The notes under the pieces: generated by a model
The model's database searches: none
Told to the model about the DNA's origin: nothing
What the model saw: the letters and a program-made list of their open reading frames with translations, nothing else
In this document: positions 63,179 to 64,000 of the stretch, in pieces
How positions within the stretch are numbered: the stretch's first letter is position 1
Layout of the letters: each line of letters opens with the position of its first letter
Translations under genes and position numbers: made by a program
Assembly (NCBI GenBank): GCA_934692625.1
Contig: CAKUUC010000011.1
Location: 1-64,000, forward strand
DNA: 64,000 nucleotides
Reading direction: 5' to 3'
Origin: an uncultured Candidatus Melainabacteria bacterium
GTDB taxonomy: Bacteria; Cyanobacteriota; Vampirovibrionia; Gastranaerophilales; Gastranaerophilaceae

Positions 63179-63625
63179 TTATTTCAAAGTTTTAACTAAT
63201 TCAGCAGTGATATCTTTACCGCCGTAAAGTACCATATTTTTGCTCAAAACTAGGTCGTAACCTTTAAGTTTTGCTTGTTCTGTGATTTGTTTTGAAATAG
63301 AATCATCAATCGCTTTTAGTTTGTTAGCGTAATCCTTGTCCATTTTTTCTTTTTTTGCTTGGAATTCTTTGTTATATTTGTCTTCTGCGGCTTTTTTCTT
63401 AGCGGCATCAGAGATGTTTGCAACATCTTTTCTTGCAGATTCGATGAATTTTATCATTTCTTCGGCTTTAGCTTGTTGTTCTTTTTTCAATGCTTGAACT
63501 TGAGCGGATGCGCTTACAAGTTGAGGTACGTCAACAATAGCAACGTTGAAATCTGCTGCAGAAACTGAATTAAATGTAAGTGCCATTGCAGCAACTAAAG
63601 ATAATAAACCTAACTTTCTTTTCAT
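63179..63625 (-). CDS. Periplasmic chaperone Skp/OmpH family
   Basis: Escorts unfolded outer-membrane proteins in the periplasm. 148 residues from ATG 63625 (AAGGAG 7 nt upstream; TTG 63631 is less likely). A signal peptide (~1-23, ending NSVSA) precedes a beta strand FNVAIVDVPQL, a long coiled coil (~40-115) and the closing LVLSKNMVLYGGKDIT strand. This supports a diderm envelope. Confidence 0.9.
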   Translation of the reverse strand: MKRKLGLLSLVAAMALTFNSVSAADFNVAIVDVPQLVSASAQVQALKKEQQAKAEEMIKFIESARKDVANISDAAKKKAAEDKYNKEFQAKKEKMDKDYANKLKAIDDSISKQITEQAKLKGYDLVLSKNMVLYGGKDITAELVKTLK

Positions 63626-63894
63626 AATCAATCTCCTTATTTACAGAGCATAGTGTAACATAAAATTTTGTAAATATCATCTGTTTATATTATTTTTTCT
63701 TAACAACTTTACAGATATCAAAAAATTTTGTATAATAAATTCGTAAGTATAGTTAGAATAAGTGTAAATTTTTTACTATTTTTGTAACAAAATTTAACAA
63801 ACGGTTTATTAATGACAATCGTCGTAGCACAATATACTTATAAGATATACTATAAGATATAAAACTAGATATAATGCTTAAAGGTGGAAAGAAA

Positions 63895-64000
63895 ATGATT
63901 AAGAAAGATAATCGGGTAATAACAGCGGTTTTAGCACTATCTGCAGTTGGTGCAATGTCGATGTTAGGATTCGGAGCTGTTGCTTCTGCTGAATCTCTAA
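63895..64000 (+). CDS. Start of an exported protein (runs off the window)
   Basis: 35 codons visible. A signal peptide with a Lys-rich start, a hydrophobic core (ITAVLALSAVGAMSML) and a likely cut after AVASA. AAAGGTGG precedes the ATG, and TATAAT lies at 63870-63875. The mature protein lies beyond the window, so its function cannot be given. Confidence 0.7.
   Translation, partial: MIKKDNRVITAVLALSAVGAMSMLGFGAVASAESL

Overview
The window reads as an AT-rich chromosomal segment of a fermentative, diderm gut bacterium. The best fit is a non-photosynthetic relative of Cyanobacteria (Melainabacteria/Vampirovibrionia, order Gastranaerophilales). This is an inference from gene content: LPS and outer-membrane genes (lpxK, an MCE/MlaD protein, Skp/OmpH), a flagellar export and basal-body locus, pyruvate formate-lyase, prepilin-type proteins with a PilD peptidase, and many lineage-type proteins with no clear family. 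No rRNA or taxonomic marker was compared.

Layout. 1-2.6 kb: a decayed surface-protein remnant, a coiled-coil protein of unknown function and an Hsp20. 2.6-6.1 kb (minus): mlaD-lpxK-acyltransferase, an envelope operon. 6.4-9.8 kb: lineage-specific helical and Gly/Ser-rich proteins. 10-11.4 kb: a PurH-like protein without its catalytic motif and a dCMP deaminase. 11.5-17.8 kb: fliE-fliF-(fliG-position gene)-fliH-flhA-yidD. 17.8-18.4 kb: palindromic repeats and a pentanucleotide repeat. 18.4-22.4 kb: an HExxH protein, a FliA/SigF-like sigma factor, pilD and a small RHH regulator. 22.5-26.6 kb (minus): glyQ and two APC permeases. 27-30 kb: a truncated GNAT gene and a pyruvate formate-lyase split into two genes. 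30-35 kb: gatD, clpB, a small membrane protein, an orphan ABC permease and tRNA-Gly(GCC). 35-37 kb: a very AT-rich kelch-like gene between 32-bp direct repeats. 37-43 kb: hypothetical proteins, a hexapeptide acyltransferase, an XRE regulator, mazG and folE2. 43-46.8 kb: a prepilin protein, a Cro-like regulator, a 31-codon toxin-like ORF, ftsH and a broken copy of the regulator. 46.8-52.5 kb (minus): periplasmic GH13, LysM protein, HU, SpoIID and a lytic transglycosylase. 52.6-64 kb: mscS, rlmH, an M49-like peptidase, a subtilase-like protein, a second XRE, a second prepilin protein, a second HExxH protein, nth, a DUF2339 protein, skp and the start of an exported protein.

Themes. (1) The flagellar genes cover MS-ring, export gate and stator of the export ATPase, but fliI, fliM, hook and flagellin genes are not here, and the fliG-position protein is not a clear FliG. 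(2) At least eight genes carry a -10 box 6-7 nt upstream of the ATG with no Shine-Dalgarno, so leaderless transcripts look common. (3) Four unrelated or loosely related putative proteases without signal peptides sit in lineage-specific genes. (4) A family of intergenic palindromes keeps its ends and stem while the stem bases covary and the loop content changes.
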